Position numbers and translations under genes: made by a program. A DNA stretch of 64,000 bases from QQVM01 sp964544885 (GTDB taxonomy: Bacteria; Bacteroidota; Bacteroidia; AKYH767-A; 2013-40CM-41-45), in contig CAZJDX010000019.1 of NCBI GenBank assembly GCA_964544885.1, positions 1 through 64,000 of the forward strand, in the 5' to 3' direction. Shown in pieces: positions 53,766 to 62,221 of the stretch; within the stretch, counting starts at the first letter, position 1, and each line of letters begins with the position of its first letter. The notes beneath the pieces are model-generated. The model worked only from the letters and a program-made list of their open reading frames with translations. It was not told the DNA's origin and did no database searches.

Positions 53766-54172
53766 TTACAATATGACCTGACAGCCCCCGATATCCCCGC
53801 CTCCTGCGATACCTTAGACTCAACCACCTACCTTCCTGTAGATAATGGCGCCGTTCGCTTAGCTCCCGATGGCAAGATCTATTATTCACAAGCCTATATC
53901 AGCGCCAGCGTTTGGAGCTACCCCTATGCCGATTCCATGCGCAATAGCATCAATGAAAACTTAGGCGTGGTGCATAATCCGGATATTGCCGGGGTGGGAT
54001 GTGATTTCCGGCCATTCAGCTTTTACCTTGGCGGCAAACGCACCTATTACGGCCTGCCCAATAATCCTAAGTATAATTTAGGCCCGCTTACAGGCTCCCT
54101 TTGCGATACGATAACGGTAGGAATAAATGAATATTTTGATAAACCTTCGGGACTGAGGGATCTGGTGTATCC
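53766..54172 (+). repeat. Tandem-copy repeat block B, copy 2
   Basis: Partner of 52175-52581 at an offset of 1591 nt; I found no mismatch over the 407 nt. Confidence 0.9.
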
Positions 54173-54507
54173 GAATCCGGCAAGCGGTCAGGTAACTTAT
54201 ACAAGCAGTCAGGTATTTGGAAAAAATGAACGGCTAATAATTAAGGACAATACCGGAAGAGAAAGAGGGACTTTTGAATTACCGGAGAATCTGAATTTCT
54301 ACAAACTTGCTATTTCACACCTGCAGCCCGGAGTATATTTCATAAGCAGACTTTGGGAGAGTAAGTTCGTTGAAGAACATAAATTGATTATCCTGAAATA
54401 AAAAATTGGTCAGCAACGAAGGCTGATCTGTGCATGCTTAAAAATCCGGCCTGGCAGGAAGAGGACAGTACAGGCTTGAATTTTTACCAGCCTGGGAGAC
54501 AGCTGGG

Positions 54508-54532
54508 AAGAGAGCTTTTTTTCTCTCTTTTT
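54508..54532 (+). terminator. Intrinsic terminator after the T9SS tandem
   Basis: AAGAGAG (54508-54514) pairs with CTCTCTT (54523-54529) around an 8-nt loop and is followed by more T. It is AT-rich, so moderate in strength. Confidence 0.5.
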
Positions 54533-54564
54533 CATCAATTGATAGAAAGAAAATTATTTCCTAT

Positions 54565-54761
54565 GGGCGCCTCTAAAAACCTGTTTTGGGCGATGTGCTT
54601 AGAGATTTTTTTGCAGGACAAAGCCTGAGGAAGAATGATAAGGAACTAAGTATCTGAAACCGAACATCGCTGTATTGCAAAAAAGATCAAGCACATCTTT
54701 CTTTTCTGAATTATCGGCTATATTGTAAGGCAGCACCTGAAAGAGGTTTTTAGAGGCGCCC
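54565..54761. mobile_element. 197-bp MITE-like element with 17-bp terminal inverted repeats
   Basis: Perfect terminal inverted repeats GGGCGCCTCTAAAAACC (54565-54581) and GGTTTTTAGAGGCGCCC (54745-54761). The similarity between the ends continues weakly for about ten more bases inward. The inside has no reading frame of note. No clear target-site duplication flanks it. A solo end at 40910 shows the family is repeated in the genome. It is presumably moved by a transposase encoded elsewhere; I could not assign it to an IS family. Confidence 0.8.
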
Positions 54762-54881
54762 TTATGATAATTGCCAATGAGCTGCGAATAAACACTCCAG
54801 GTAACAACGGAGAAGCCCATATCCTTTCCCGCCGCGGAATTTCAACATGAGGGATTTGAGAAATAGCCCTACCTTCGCTTC

Positions 54882-56033
54882 ATGAATACTAAATACGAAT
54901 TCGGAACCCGGGCAATCCATGCCGGGCAGGAACCTGATCCTTCCACCGGTGCCATCATGACCCCTATTTACCAGACCTCTACCTATGTTCAGGAAAGTCC
55001 GGGTAAGCACAAAGGCTATGCCTATGCAAGAGGAAAGAACCCGACAAGGGTTGCACTCGAAAAGTGTATCGCTTCCCTTGAAAATGCCAGACACGGACTT
55101 TGCTTTTCCAGCGGACAAGGAGCGGAAGACGCCATCATAAAATTACTGCGTCCGGGCGACGAAGTCATCGCTACCGATGATCTGTATGGAGGTTCTTACA
55201 GGATGTTCACGAAAGTATTCGAGCCCCTGGGCATCAGTTTCCGCTTCGTGAATATGCATGATATCAGCGAATGTAAAAAAGCCATTTCATCAAAAACTAA
55301 AATGATCTGGTTGGAAACACCTACCAATCCGCTGATGAAAATCATCGACATCCGCGCTTTTGCAAACCTTGCTTCAGAACATAAATTACTGCTGGTGGTT
55401 GACAACACCTTTGCATCTCCATACCTGCAAAATCCGCTTGACCTCGGCGCACACATTGTTACCCACTCAGCCACCAAATACCTTGGTGGACACTCGGACG
55501 TCGTATTGGGCGCCTTGTGTACCAACGACGATAGTCTGTATGAACAACTGGCATTCATTGCCAATTCATGCGGAGCAACACCCGGTCCGATGGACAGCTT
55601 CCTGGTATTACGCGGACTGAAGACCCTGCATGTAAGAATGGAAAGACATTGTTCGAACGGGAAAGCGGTAGCCGAATTTCTCAGGTCTCATCCGAAGGTG
55701 GATAAAGTGTACTGGCCCGGATTCAGCGATCACCCCAATCATGATATAGCTAAAAAACAAATGCGCGATTTTGGGGGGATGATCTCTTTTTCGCTCAAGG
55801 GAAATTCAAAAGATGAAGCCTTTGCCATGGCATCGAGAACCAGAGTCTTCTCTCTTGCCGAATCACTGGGCGGTGTTGAATCGCTCATCGGTCATCCGGC
55901 AAGCATGACACATGCCTCCATTCCTAAGGAGATCCGTGAACAGGCCGGTGTAACAGAATCCCTGCTGAGACTCAGTACGGGTATTGAAGATGTTAAGGAT
56001 TTGTTAGCGGATTTAAAGCAGGCAATTGGTTGA
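54882..56033 (+). CDS. Cystathionine gamma-synthase/gamma-lyase (Cys/Met PLP enzyme)
   Basis: 383 aa. Trans-sulfuration family motifs are TRAIHAGQEPDPSTGAIMTP, CFSSGQGAEDAI, DDLYGGSYRMF, WLETPTNPLMKI and the PLP lysine in HSATKYLGGHSDV. SLGGVESLIGHPASMTH near the end is also typical. It either builds cystathionine for methionine synthesis or splits it to cysteine. Sequence alone does not separate the two (metB or mccB). Stands alone on the plus strand. Confidence 0.92.
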   Translation: MNTKYEFGTRAIHAGQEPDPSTGAIMTPIYQTSTYVQESPGKHKGYAYARGKNPTRVALEKCIASLENARHGLCFSSGQGAEDAIIKLLRPGDEVIATDDLYGGSYRMFTKVFEPLGISFRFVNMHDISECKKAISSKTKMIWLETPTNPLMKIIDIRAFANLASEHKLLLVVDNTFASPYLQNPLDLGAHIVTHSATKYLGGHSDVVLGALCTNDDSLYEQLAFIANSCGATPGPMDSFLVLRGLKTLHVRMERHCSNGKAVAEFLRSHPKVDKVYWPGFSDHPNHDIAKKQMRDFGGMISFSLKGNSKDEAFAMASRTRVFSLAESLGGVESLIGHPASMTHASIPKEIREQAGVTESLLRLSTGIEDVKDLLADLKQAIG

Positions 56034-56139
56034 TTTTTTATTGAAATTCACTGTATTCGGCGCATGGATTTTCCTGACGTACTGAATGGTCATTCCAGTG
56101 TCAAATGTCTGCGACAGGATATAAAAATCAAAATTTGAG

Positions 56140-56147
56140 TATCTTTG
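56140..56147 (+). promoter_or_regulatory. -7 promoter element of the M43 protease gene
   Basis: TATCTTTG matches TAnnTTTG, 48 nt before the start. No convincing -33 TTTG was seen at the usual distance. Confidence 0.5.
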
Positions 56148-56195
56148 TATAATAAGCTATTTTAATCCAACTGTTTTAAAACACCCTAATCTTTC

Positions 56196-58271
56196 ATGAA
56201 GAAACTGTTACTTTCAGTGTTGCTGACTGCTGTCTTTGGCAACCTGCTCTTTGCACAAAACGAACACCGTTGTCATACGGATGAAGTTTACAGGGAAACT
56301 GTTGCCAATAATCCTGACGTGCTTCGTATTCAGCAACAACTTGAAGAGTTCACCGCTGATTATGTCAGGAATCAAAGCATGCAGCGTACCACTTCAGGCG
56401 GTACGCCATTGTATATTATTCCTGTTGTCTTTCACATCCTTCACAACTACGGTCCGGAAAATATTTCCGATGAACAAGTGCGCGATGCGATCCGCGTCAT
56501 CAATGAGGATTACAGCAAGCTGAATCCTGATACCAGTCAGATCATTCCCCCATTCCTGGGAATCGCGGCGAACGCACAGATCGAATTCCGGCTGGCCAAT
56601 ATCGATCCGAACGGGAATTGCACCAATGGAATTGACCGCATCGTGACTAACCTTACCTATAATGCCAATGATCAGTCTAAACTGAATCCATGGCCTAATC
56701 AAAAATATATTAACATCTGGGTGGCTCATACGCTGGAGAGAACCGGAGCGGCAGCTTATGCCTTCCTTCCAGGAACCACTGTTAATACCAACGACGGAAT
56801 TCTTTCCCGGCACAATTATGTAGGCAGCATCGGAACCAGCGTACCCAACAACAAGAGAACATTAACTCATGAGTTGGGCCATGTACTGAATTTGTATCAT
56901 CCATGGGGAGGCGGTAATGATGTAGGCACCCAGTGCGGAGATGATTTTGTGGGCGATACCCCTGTCACAATGGGCTTCTCCTTCTGTCCGACACAAACAA
57001 CAGCCCAGGTATGTAACCCGCCTATCGTGGAGAACTATCAGAATTTCATGGACTACTCTTACTGTGATGTAATGTTCACCGAAGGTCAAAAAACAAGAAT
57101 GCACGCTGCTCTTAATGCGGGAGCCAGCGGAAGAAATAACTTGTGGACTCCGGGTAATCTGACCGCAACCGGTACCGATGGCTCACCTGTTACCATATGC
57201 GTTCCCAACGCAGACTTTATCCCTAACCGCAAAGAAGTCTGTGAAATGGGTTTCGTTACTTTTAATGATCTTTCCTGGAATGCCGATGCGACAAGCTGGT
57301 ACTGGGAATTCCCGGGAGGAAATCCATCTACTTCTACCGACTCCATGCCAGTTGTTCAATACATGACCGAAGGTGTTTACGATGTAACCTTTGCCGCGTC
57401 TAATTCCGTCGGATCTGATACCTTGACCCGTCAGGCTTATATACATGTAACCGGAGCGGCAACGGATACAGCGCCATTCACGCAGGATTTTGAAGTGGTT
57501 TCTTCCTTCCCCGGCACCCAGGGTTATCTGTACAATCCGGATAACGGGCAGGCATGGACACGCATAACCGGAGTCGGCTTTAACAGCAATGCCTGCATCC
57601 GGATCAATAACTATTCTAATATTGCACGCGAAGTGGATGAGTGGGTGATGCCTGCGATCGACATGTCGAACATCGCCGTACCTGTCTATATGACCTTTGA
57701 TTATGCCAATGCGCAGCGCAGCAGTACTTCGGAAGATGAACTTGTTGTCTGGGGCAGCAGCAATTGCGGGCAGGTTTGGTCTAACCGCTGGTCAAGAAAA
57801 GGCGCCAGCTTATCAACAGCGGGAGTTATTTCCATCAGCTTCACCCCGACGAACAGCGGTCAATGGGCACAGGCTTCCGTTTCCATGAACCCTTACGCGC
57901 TTAAGCCGGTTGCCCGTTTCAAATTTCAAAACATCAGCGACAGAGGTAATAATACCTATATAGATAATATCAATATCACCGGAACCATTGTGAACGTGGA
58001 TGAGATTGAAGAAGTGGATCTGGGTTTCGCCTTGTATCCAAATCCCGCCACGAGCAATACAAAGGTGCAGTTCAAGATATCAAAGACCTTACCCGTCAGC
58101 ATTCAGGTTACCGACCTTGCAGGCAGACTGGTAAGCCAGGTGATGCAGGAAACACTTCCTGCCGGTTTGTATGAATATCCGGTCAGAATTGATTCTCCGG
58201 GAATTTATCTTGTAAATCTTTTGGTTGACGGTAAGTTCCACGCCAGAAAACTGGTGATCCCGGCAGAGTAA
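56196..58271 (+). CDS. Secreted M43 metalloprotease (cytophagalysin-like) with PKD and T9SS domains
   Basis: 691 aa. Signal peptide MKKLLLSVLLTAVFGNLLFA. The pappalysin/M43 catalytic site is LTHELGHVLNLYHPWGGG (HELGH plus a third His) with a downstream Met-turn region NFMDYSYCDVMFTEGQ. A PKD domain follows (FNDLSWNADATSWYWEFPGG), then a jelly-roll-like stretch and a type A sorting domain (LYPNPATSNTKVQF to HARKLVIPAE). It is a zinc protease secreted by T9SS, likely for protein degradation outside the cell. The active-site residues look intact. An intrinsic terminator follows. Confidence 0.93.
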   Translation: MKKLLLSVLLTAVFGNLLFAQNEHRCHTDEVYRETVANNPDVLRIQQQLEEFTADYVRNQSMQRTTSGGTPLYIIPVVFHILHNYGPENISDEQVRDAIRVINEDYSKLNPDTSQIIPPFLGIAANAQIEFRLANIDPNGNCTNGIDRIVTNLTYNANDQSKLNPWPNQKYINIWVAHTLERTGAAAYAFLPGTTVNTNDGILSRHNYVGSIGTSVPNNKRTLTHELGHVLNLYHPWGGGNDVGTQCGDDFVGDTPVTMGFSFCPTQTTAQVCNPPIVENYQNFMDYSYCDVMFTEGQKTRMHAALNAGASGRNNLWTPGNLTATGTDGSPVTICVPNADFIPNRKEVCEMGFVTFNDLSWNADATSWYWEFPGGNPSTSTDSMPVVQYMTEGVYDVTFAASNSVGSDTLTRQAYIHVTGAATDTAPFTQDFEVVSSFPGTQGYLYNPDNGQAWTRITGVGFNSNACIRINNYSNIAREVDEWVMPAIDMSNIAVPVYMTFDYANAQRSSTSEDELVVWGSSNCGQVWSNRWSRKGASLSTAGVISISFTPTNSGQWAQASVSMNPYALKPVARFKFQNISDRGNNTYIDNINITGTIVNVDEIEEVDLGFALYPNPATSNTKVQFKISKTLPVSIQVTDLAGRLVSQVMQETLPAGLYEYPVRIDSPGIYLVNLLVDGKFHARKLVIPAE

Positions 58272-58294
58272 ATTCATCCAGGAAAAATTCTGAG

Positions 58295-58323
58295 AACCCC
58301 GGTCATCCAGCCGGGGTTTTTCT
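58295..58323 (+). terminator. Intrinsic terminator after the M43 protease gene
   Basis: AACCCCGG (58295-58302) and CCGGGGTT (58311-58318) form an 8-bp GC-rich stem with an 8-nt loop, followed by TTTTC. Placed 24 nt after the stop. Confidence 0.8.
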
Positions 58324-58488
58324 TTGAACGCCGGAAGTCTGAAGACAAATCAGCCTTCGGCCTTACACCTGTTCATTTTGTTGTCATAAATTACAACTCT
58401 GGAAATCTTACATCGTAATATTGAAAAAACGGTCATTTTATTGGGCATATCCAATTTTTTTTCGAAGATTTGCAAGGGTATCAAAAGC

Positions 58489-59175
58489 ATGTCATTCCCC
58501 AGGGTCATTTTTTCTCTTATTCCCGCTATTTTATTGTATTCCAGCGCATTTTCACAGGAAACGCCGGAATACAAAAAGAACGCGATCGCATTTGACATTA
58601 CCCAAATGGCCACCAATGAGATTAACCTCAACTACGAGCGTTTCTTTTCAAACCGCCGGAGTCTTGAACTAGCCCTGGGACTCATTTATGTAAACGAAGG
58701 ATTGGTTGATCTTTCAAAGGAATGGAGCAATACCCATTACTTTTCGGAACACGGCTTCAGTGTCAGGGTCGCTTATAAACTGTATAAACGGCAGCTTGAG
58801 GATTCCAAATGGCGGGATTACATAGCGCCTGCCATCATGTACAAGTATCTGTACTTCCGGAGTCAATGGTTTGAGAATGAAAAAACGGATGAAGTCACCG
58901 GAAACAAGATCACAGAATGTCTGTATCAGAACAGATACAGGAGTAAATTCGGTTTTGAATTTCTCTGGGGTAAGGTGTATGAGTTCAACAAAACCTTTGC
59001 CCTGGAAATGTTCTATGGCGTTGGAATAAGAGCCACGAGTTCAGTCCGCAGAGATCTTTTGAAGCAGGACATTTGTGACAGTACGGAAATTTATGTTCCG
59101 AACTATGGCCCCGATGAACGGTTCTTTATCCGGCCTGCCCTGCGCGCCGGACTTAAGTTCAGGATTTCGTTCTGA
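58489..59175 (+). CDS. Outer-membrane beta-barrel protein, function unknown
   Basis: About 228 aa from the ATG at 58489, which opens a signal peptide (MSFPRVIFSLIPAILLYSSA, cleavage near FSQE). An in-frame TTG at 58441 would add 16 residues and is not favoured. The rest has alternating beta strands (INLNYERFFSNRRSLELALG, AGLKFRISF with a terminal Phe), the pattern of an outer-membrane barrel. No family is recognised beyond general Bacteroidota barrels. Convergent with polA, 22 nt apart. Confidence 0.75.
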   Translation: MSFPRVIFSLIPAILLYSSAFSQETPEYKKNAIAFDITQMATNEINLNYERFFSNRRSLELALGLIYVNEGLVDLSKEWSNTHYFSEHGFSVRVAYKLYKRQLEDSKWRDYIAPAIMYKYLYFRSQWFENEKTDEVTGNKITECLYQNRYRSKFGFEFLWGKVYEFNKTFALEMFYGVGIRATSSVRRDLLKQDICDSTEIYVPNYGPDERFFIRPALRAGLKFRISF

Positions 59176-59197
59176 TCAATTCTTTCCTGAGGAGATC

Positions 59198-62032
59198 TTA
59201 GTGCGCCTCAAGCCAGTTTTTACCCGTCCCAATTCCTACTTCAACCGGTACTTTCAGTGGAATGGCATGAGCCATCCTGTCTGCAACCAGTTTTTTCAGC
59301 TCGTCCGTTTCATCTTTATGTACATCAAAGACAAGTTCGTCATGAACCTGCAGCAACATTTTCGACTTTAACTTCCTTTTCTTCATATCATCAGCGATAC
59401 GTATCATAGCAACCTTGATCATATCGGCAGCGCTTCCCTGAATCGGCGCATTGATGGCGTTTCGTTCAGCAAAACCACGTACCGTGGCGTTGGCCGAGTT
59501 GATGTCTCTCAGATAGCGCCTGCGGCCCATAATCGTTTCCACATAGCCTTTCTTCCTTGCCTTCTCTATACTGAGATCCATATACTCTCTGATACCCGGA
59601 TATTGTGTGAAATAATTATCGATGATCTCCTTCGCTTCTGTCCTGGAAATATTCAGCCTGTCCGCCAGTCCGAAAGCTGAAATACCATAAATAATTCCAA
59701 AGTTCACCATCTTGGCGTTACGGCGCATATCAGAACTGACTTCCTTAATAGCTACTCCATACACTTTCGATGCAGTGGCTGAATGAATATCCTCTCCGCT
59801 GTTAAAGGCATCGAGCATTCCTTTATCCTGACTGAGTTCCGCTATGATGCGAAGCTCAATCTGTGAATAGTCTGCAGACAAGAGCAGGTAATCATGATCA
59901 CGGGGTACAAAAGCTTTACGGATTTCCCTCCCTCGTTCCGTACGTATGGGAATATTCTGCAGATTCGGATTGTCGGAACTGAGGCGACCGGTCACGGCGA
60001 CAATTTGATTATAGGTGGTATGTATACGTCCTGTTTCAGGGTCCACCAGTTCTGGTAAAACATCTACATAGGTGTTTTTTAGTTTGACCAGTTCGCGGTA
60101 ATCCAGGATTCTTCTTACGACAGGATGTTTGTTTTCCAGCTTTGCCAGAACATCTTCGCCCGTAGAATATTGTCCTGTCTTGGTCTTCACCGGCTTGTCG
60201 GTGATCTTCAGTTTCCCGAATAAAATTTCTCCAACCTGCCGCGGCGAGGCGATATTGAATTTTTCGCCGGCTAATTCCTGAATCTCCTTTTCCACCGTGA
60301 CGATATCCTCTGCAAGATTTTCGGATAATGATTTCAAGGCGTTTTTATCAAGTCTTATTCCTTCTCTTTCCATATCCGCGAGCACCTTCACCAGTGGCAT
60401 CTCAACCTCATAAAACAATTTTTCGGTTCCGCTGCTCTTTAGTTTGGGTTCAAATACCTTATAAAGCTGCAAGGTAACATCGGCATCTTCCGCTGCATAT
60501 TCCTTGATCAGCTCCAGGGGAACATCCCGCATGCTTAACTGATCTTTTCCTCTCTTGCCGATCAGTGATTCGATCGATACGGGAGAATAGTGCAGATAGG
60601 TTTCCGAGAGGACATCCATGGAATGACGCATCTCCGGGCGTATGAGAAAATGAGAGATCATGGTATCGAATAAGGAAGCCTTGAATTCGATTCCATAACG
60701 TTCAAGTATGATAAGGTCATACTTCAGGTTCTGAGCGACTTTTATTTTATCTTCAGCGGAAAATACCGGCTTGAATTCCGCAACAATCTTCATTGCTTCA
60801 TCCCGATCAGGTGCTACGGGAACATAATACGCTTCCGATTTTTTCATGGAGAAAGACATTCCGACGAGTTCTGCATGATGGGCATCAAGCCCGGTTGTCT
60901 CCGTATCGAAGCTGAAGATCTTTTCTTCAAGAAGCCGGGCGATCAGGTTCTTTCTCTTCTCTTCATCATCGGCAAGAATGTATTCGTGTTCCGTATCAGA
61001 AATAGTTTTAAGTGCGGAAGCCGGCGGGGGCTCCGGAACTTCTTCCGCCAGCTCAAGCTCCGTATTCTGCTGGTCCCCTGAAAACAAATCGCTCTGTCCC
61101 GCAAGGGATTTTTTTGCGGGCTTCGGCGATGCTTTCACCGGAGTGTCCTGTCCGTTTCCCAGTCCCATTTGTTCAGCAAGGCGTCTGAACTCAAGTTCCG
61201 CGAATAATTCCTGTAAAGCAGGTTGATCGGGTTCCTGAATTTTAAGATCGTCAGGATCCATTTCCAGGGGTACATCGGTAATAATGGTGGCCAGCCACTT
61301 TGACTGGACAGCCTTGTCCTTGTTTGCTTCCACCTTCTCTTTGAGCTTTCCTTTCAGTTCCGAAGTATTGTCCAGCAAATTCTCCACTGAACCAAACTGT
61401 TTGATGAGGGCGATGGCAGTCTTTTCTCCCACTCCCGGAATACCGGGAATGTTATCCACGCTGTCGCCCATGAGACCCAGAATATCCTTGACCTGATTTA
61501 CATTGTCAATTTCCCAGCGTGCACAAATTTCTTTAACTCCTAAAATCTCCGCACCGCTGCCGCTGCGCGCGGGTTTATAAATAAATGTGTGCTCATCTAC
61601 CAGTTGTCCAAAATCCTTGTCGGGTGTCATCATATAGGTGTCGAAACCTTCCTTCTCCGCTTTCATCGCAAGAGTTCCGATGATGTCATCGGCTTCATAA
61701 CCGTCAAGAGCAAGAACCGGAATTCTGAATGCTTCACAGAGTTTTACCACCATGGGAATGGATGCGGCAAGATCTTCGGGAATTTCCTGCCGGTTTGCTT
61801 TATACTCGGTGAATTCCCCGTGTCTTTCGGTTGGAGCAGCGGTATCAAAAACGACGGCAATATGCGTGGGTTTCTCTTTGCGAAGAACTTCCAGCAAGGT
61901 ATTGGTAAAACCAAAGACCGCTGAGGTATTCTGACCCTTTGAATTTATTCTGTGGTTATTGCTGAAAGCGAAATAGGCACGGTAAATCAATGCCATCGCG
62001 TCAAGCAGAAACAATTTTTTATCGGAAGCCAT
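59198..62032 (-). CDS. polA: DNA polymerase I
   Basis: 944 aa. The three domains are complete: 5'-3' exonuclease (KKLFLLDAMALIYRAYFAFS, DGYEADDIIGTLAMKAEKEG), 3'-5' proofreading exonuclease with its acidic set intact (FDTETTGLDAHH, AQNLKYDLIILERYG, YAAEDADVTLQLY), and the family A polymerase (LLLSADYSQIELRIIAELS, RRNAKMVNFGIIYGISAFG, LLQVHDELVFDVHKDE). It fills gaps and removes RNA primers. Confidence 0.98.
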   Translation of the reverse strand: MASDKKLFLLDAMALIYRAYFAFSNNHRINSKGQNTSAVFGFTNTLLEVLRKEKPTHIAVVFDTAAPTERHGEFTEYKANRQEIPEDLAASIPMVVKLCEAFRIPVLALDGYEADDIIGTLAMKAEKEGFDTYMMTPDKDFGQLVDEHTFIYKPARSGSGAEILGVKEICARWEIDNVNQVKDILGLMGDSVDNIPGIPGVGEKTAIALIKQFGSVENLLDNTSELKGKLKEKVEANKDKAVQSKWLATIITDVPLEMDPDDLKIQEPDQPALQELFAELEFRRLAEQMGLGNGQDTPVKASPKPAKKSLAGQSDLFSGDQQNTELELAEEVPEPPPASALKTISDTEHEYILADDEEKRKNLIARLLEEKIFSFDTETTGLDAHHAELVGMSFSMKKSEAYYVPVAPDRDEAMKIVAEFKPVFSAEDKIKVAQNLKYDLIILERYGIEFKASLFDTMISHFLIRPEMRHSMDVLSETYLHYSPVSIESLIGKRGKDQLSMRDVPLELIKEYAAEDADVTLQLYKVFEPKLKSSGTEKLFYEVEMPLVKVLADMEREGIRLDKNALKSLSENLAEDIVTVEKEIQELAGEKFNIASPRQVGEILFGKLKITDKPVKTKTGQYSTGEDVLAKLENKHPVVRRILDYRELVKLKNTYVDVLPELVDPETGRIHTTYNQIVAVTGRLSSDNPNLQNIPIRTERGREIRKAFVPRDHDYLLLSADYSQIELRIIAELSQDKGMLDAFNSGEDIHSATASKVYGVAIKEVSSDMRRNAKMVNFGIIYGISAFGLADRLNISRTEAKEIIDNYFTQYPGIREYMDLSIEKARKKGYVETIMGRRRYLRDINSANATVRGFAERNAINAPIQGSAADMIKVAMIRIADDMKKRKLKSKMLLQVHDELVFDVHKDETDELKKLVADRMAHAIPLKVPVEVGIGTGKNWLEAH

Positions 62033-62221
62033 GGGTAAGTATTAAATACACGATGCAATTTACCAAAAAAACCAGGCAAAGGCTGATACCCATTCTTCCC
62101 AGCTCAGCAGGATCGCTGAATTCCCATAAGATGCGGATCCTGATTTATCAGGAATAATCAGCAACGGAAAAAACAGATCAATTAAGTATCCTCATGATTT
62201 GAAGCAGGACGTCTTTCATGT

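Larger units (their letters stand above)
52865..54401 (+). pseudogene. Secreted T9SS propeller-like protein, copy 2, frameshifted in poly-C (phase-OFF)
   Basis: Starts at 52865 with a signal peptide (MKIRLYFFLILPLFSAAQ) and the same IWIFGDSAGIDFRN opening as copy 1. At 53413-53423 an 11-C run puts the frame out by one, so translation ends at 53440 after about 190 aa. The rest (53424-54401), including a complete sorting domain (VYPNPASGQVTY to HKLIILK), stays open in the shifted frame. Ten C would restore it. Because everything else is intact and copy 1 has the same tract in frame, this is better seen as an OFF phase or sequencing slip than as ordinary decay. Restart at 53424 would lack a signal peptide. 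Confidence 0.85.
54402..54881. other. 480-bp intergenic region with terminators and MITE
   Basis: Holds a 7-bp stem (GGTCAGC at 54408 and GCTGATC at 54422) right after copy 2, a terminator at 54508-54532, the MITE-like element at 54565-54761, and 120 bp of leader before the PLP-enzyme gene. No gene was recognised. Confidence 0.65.
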
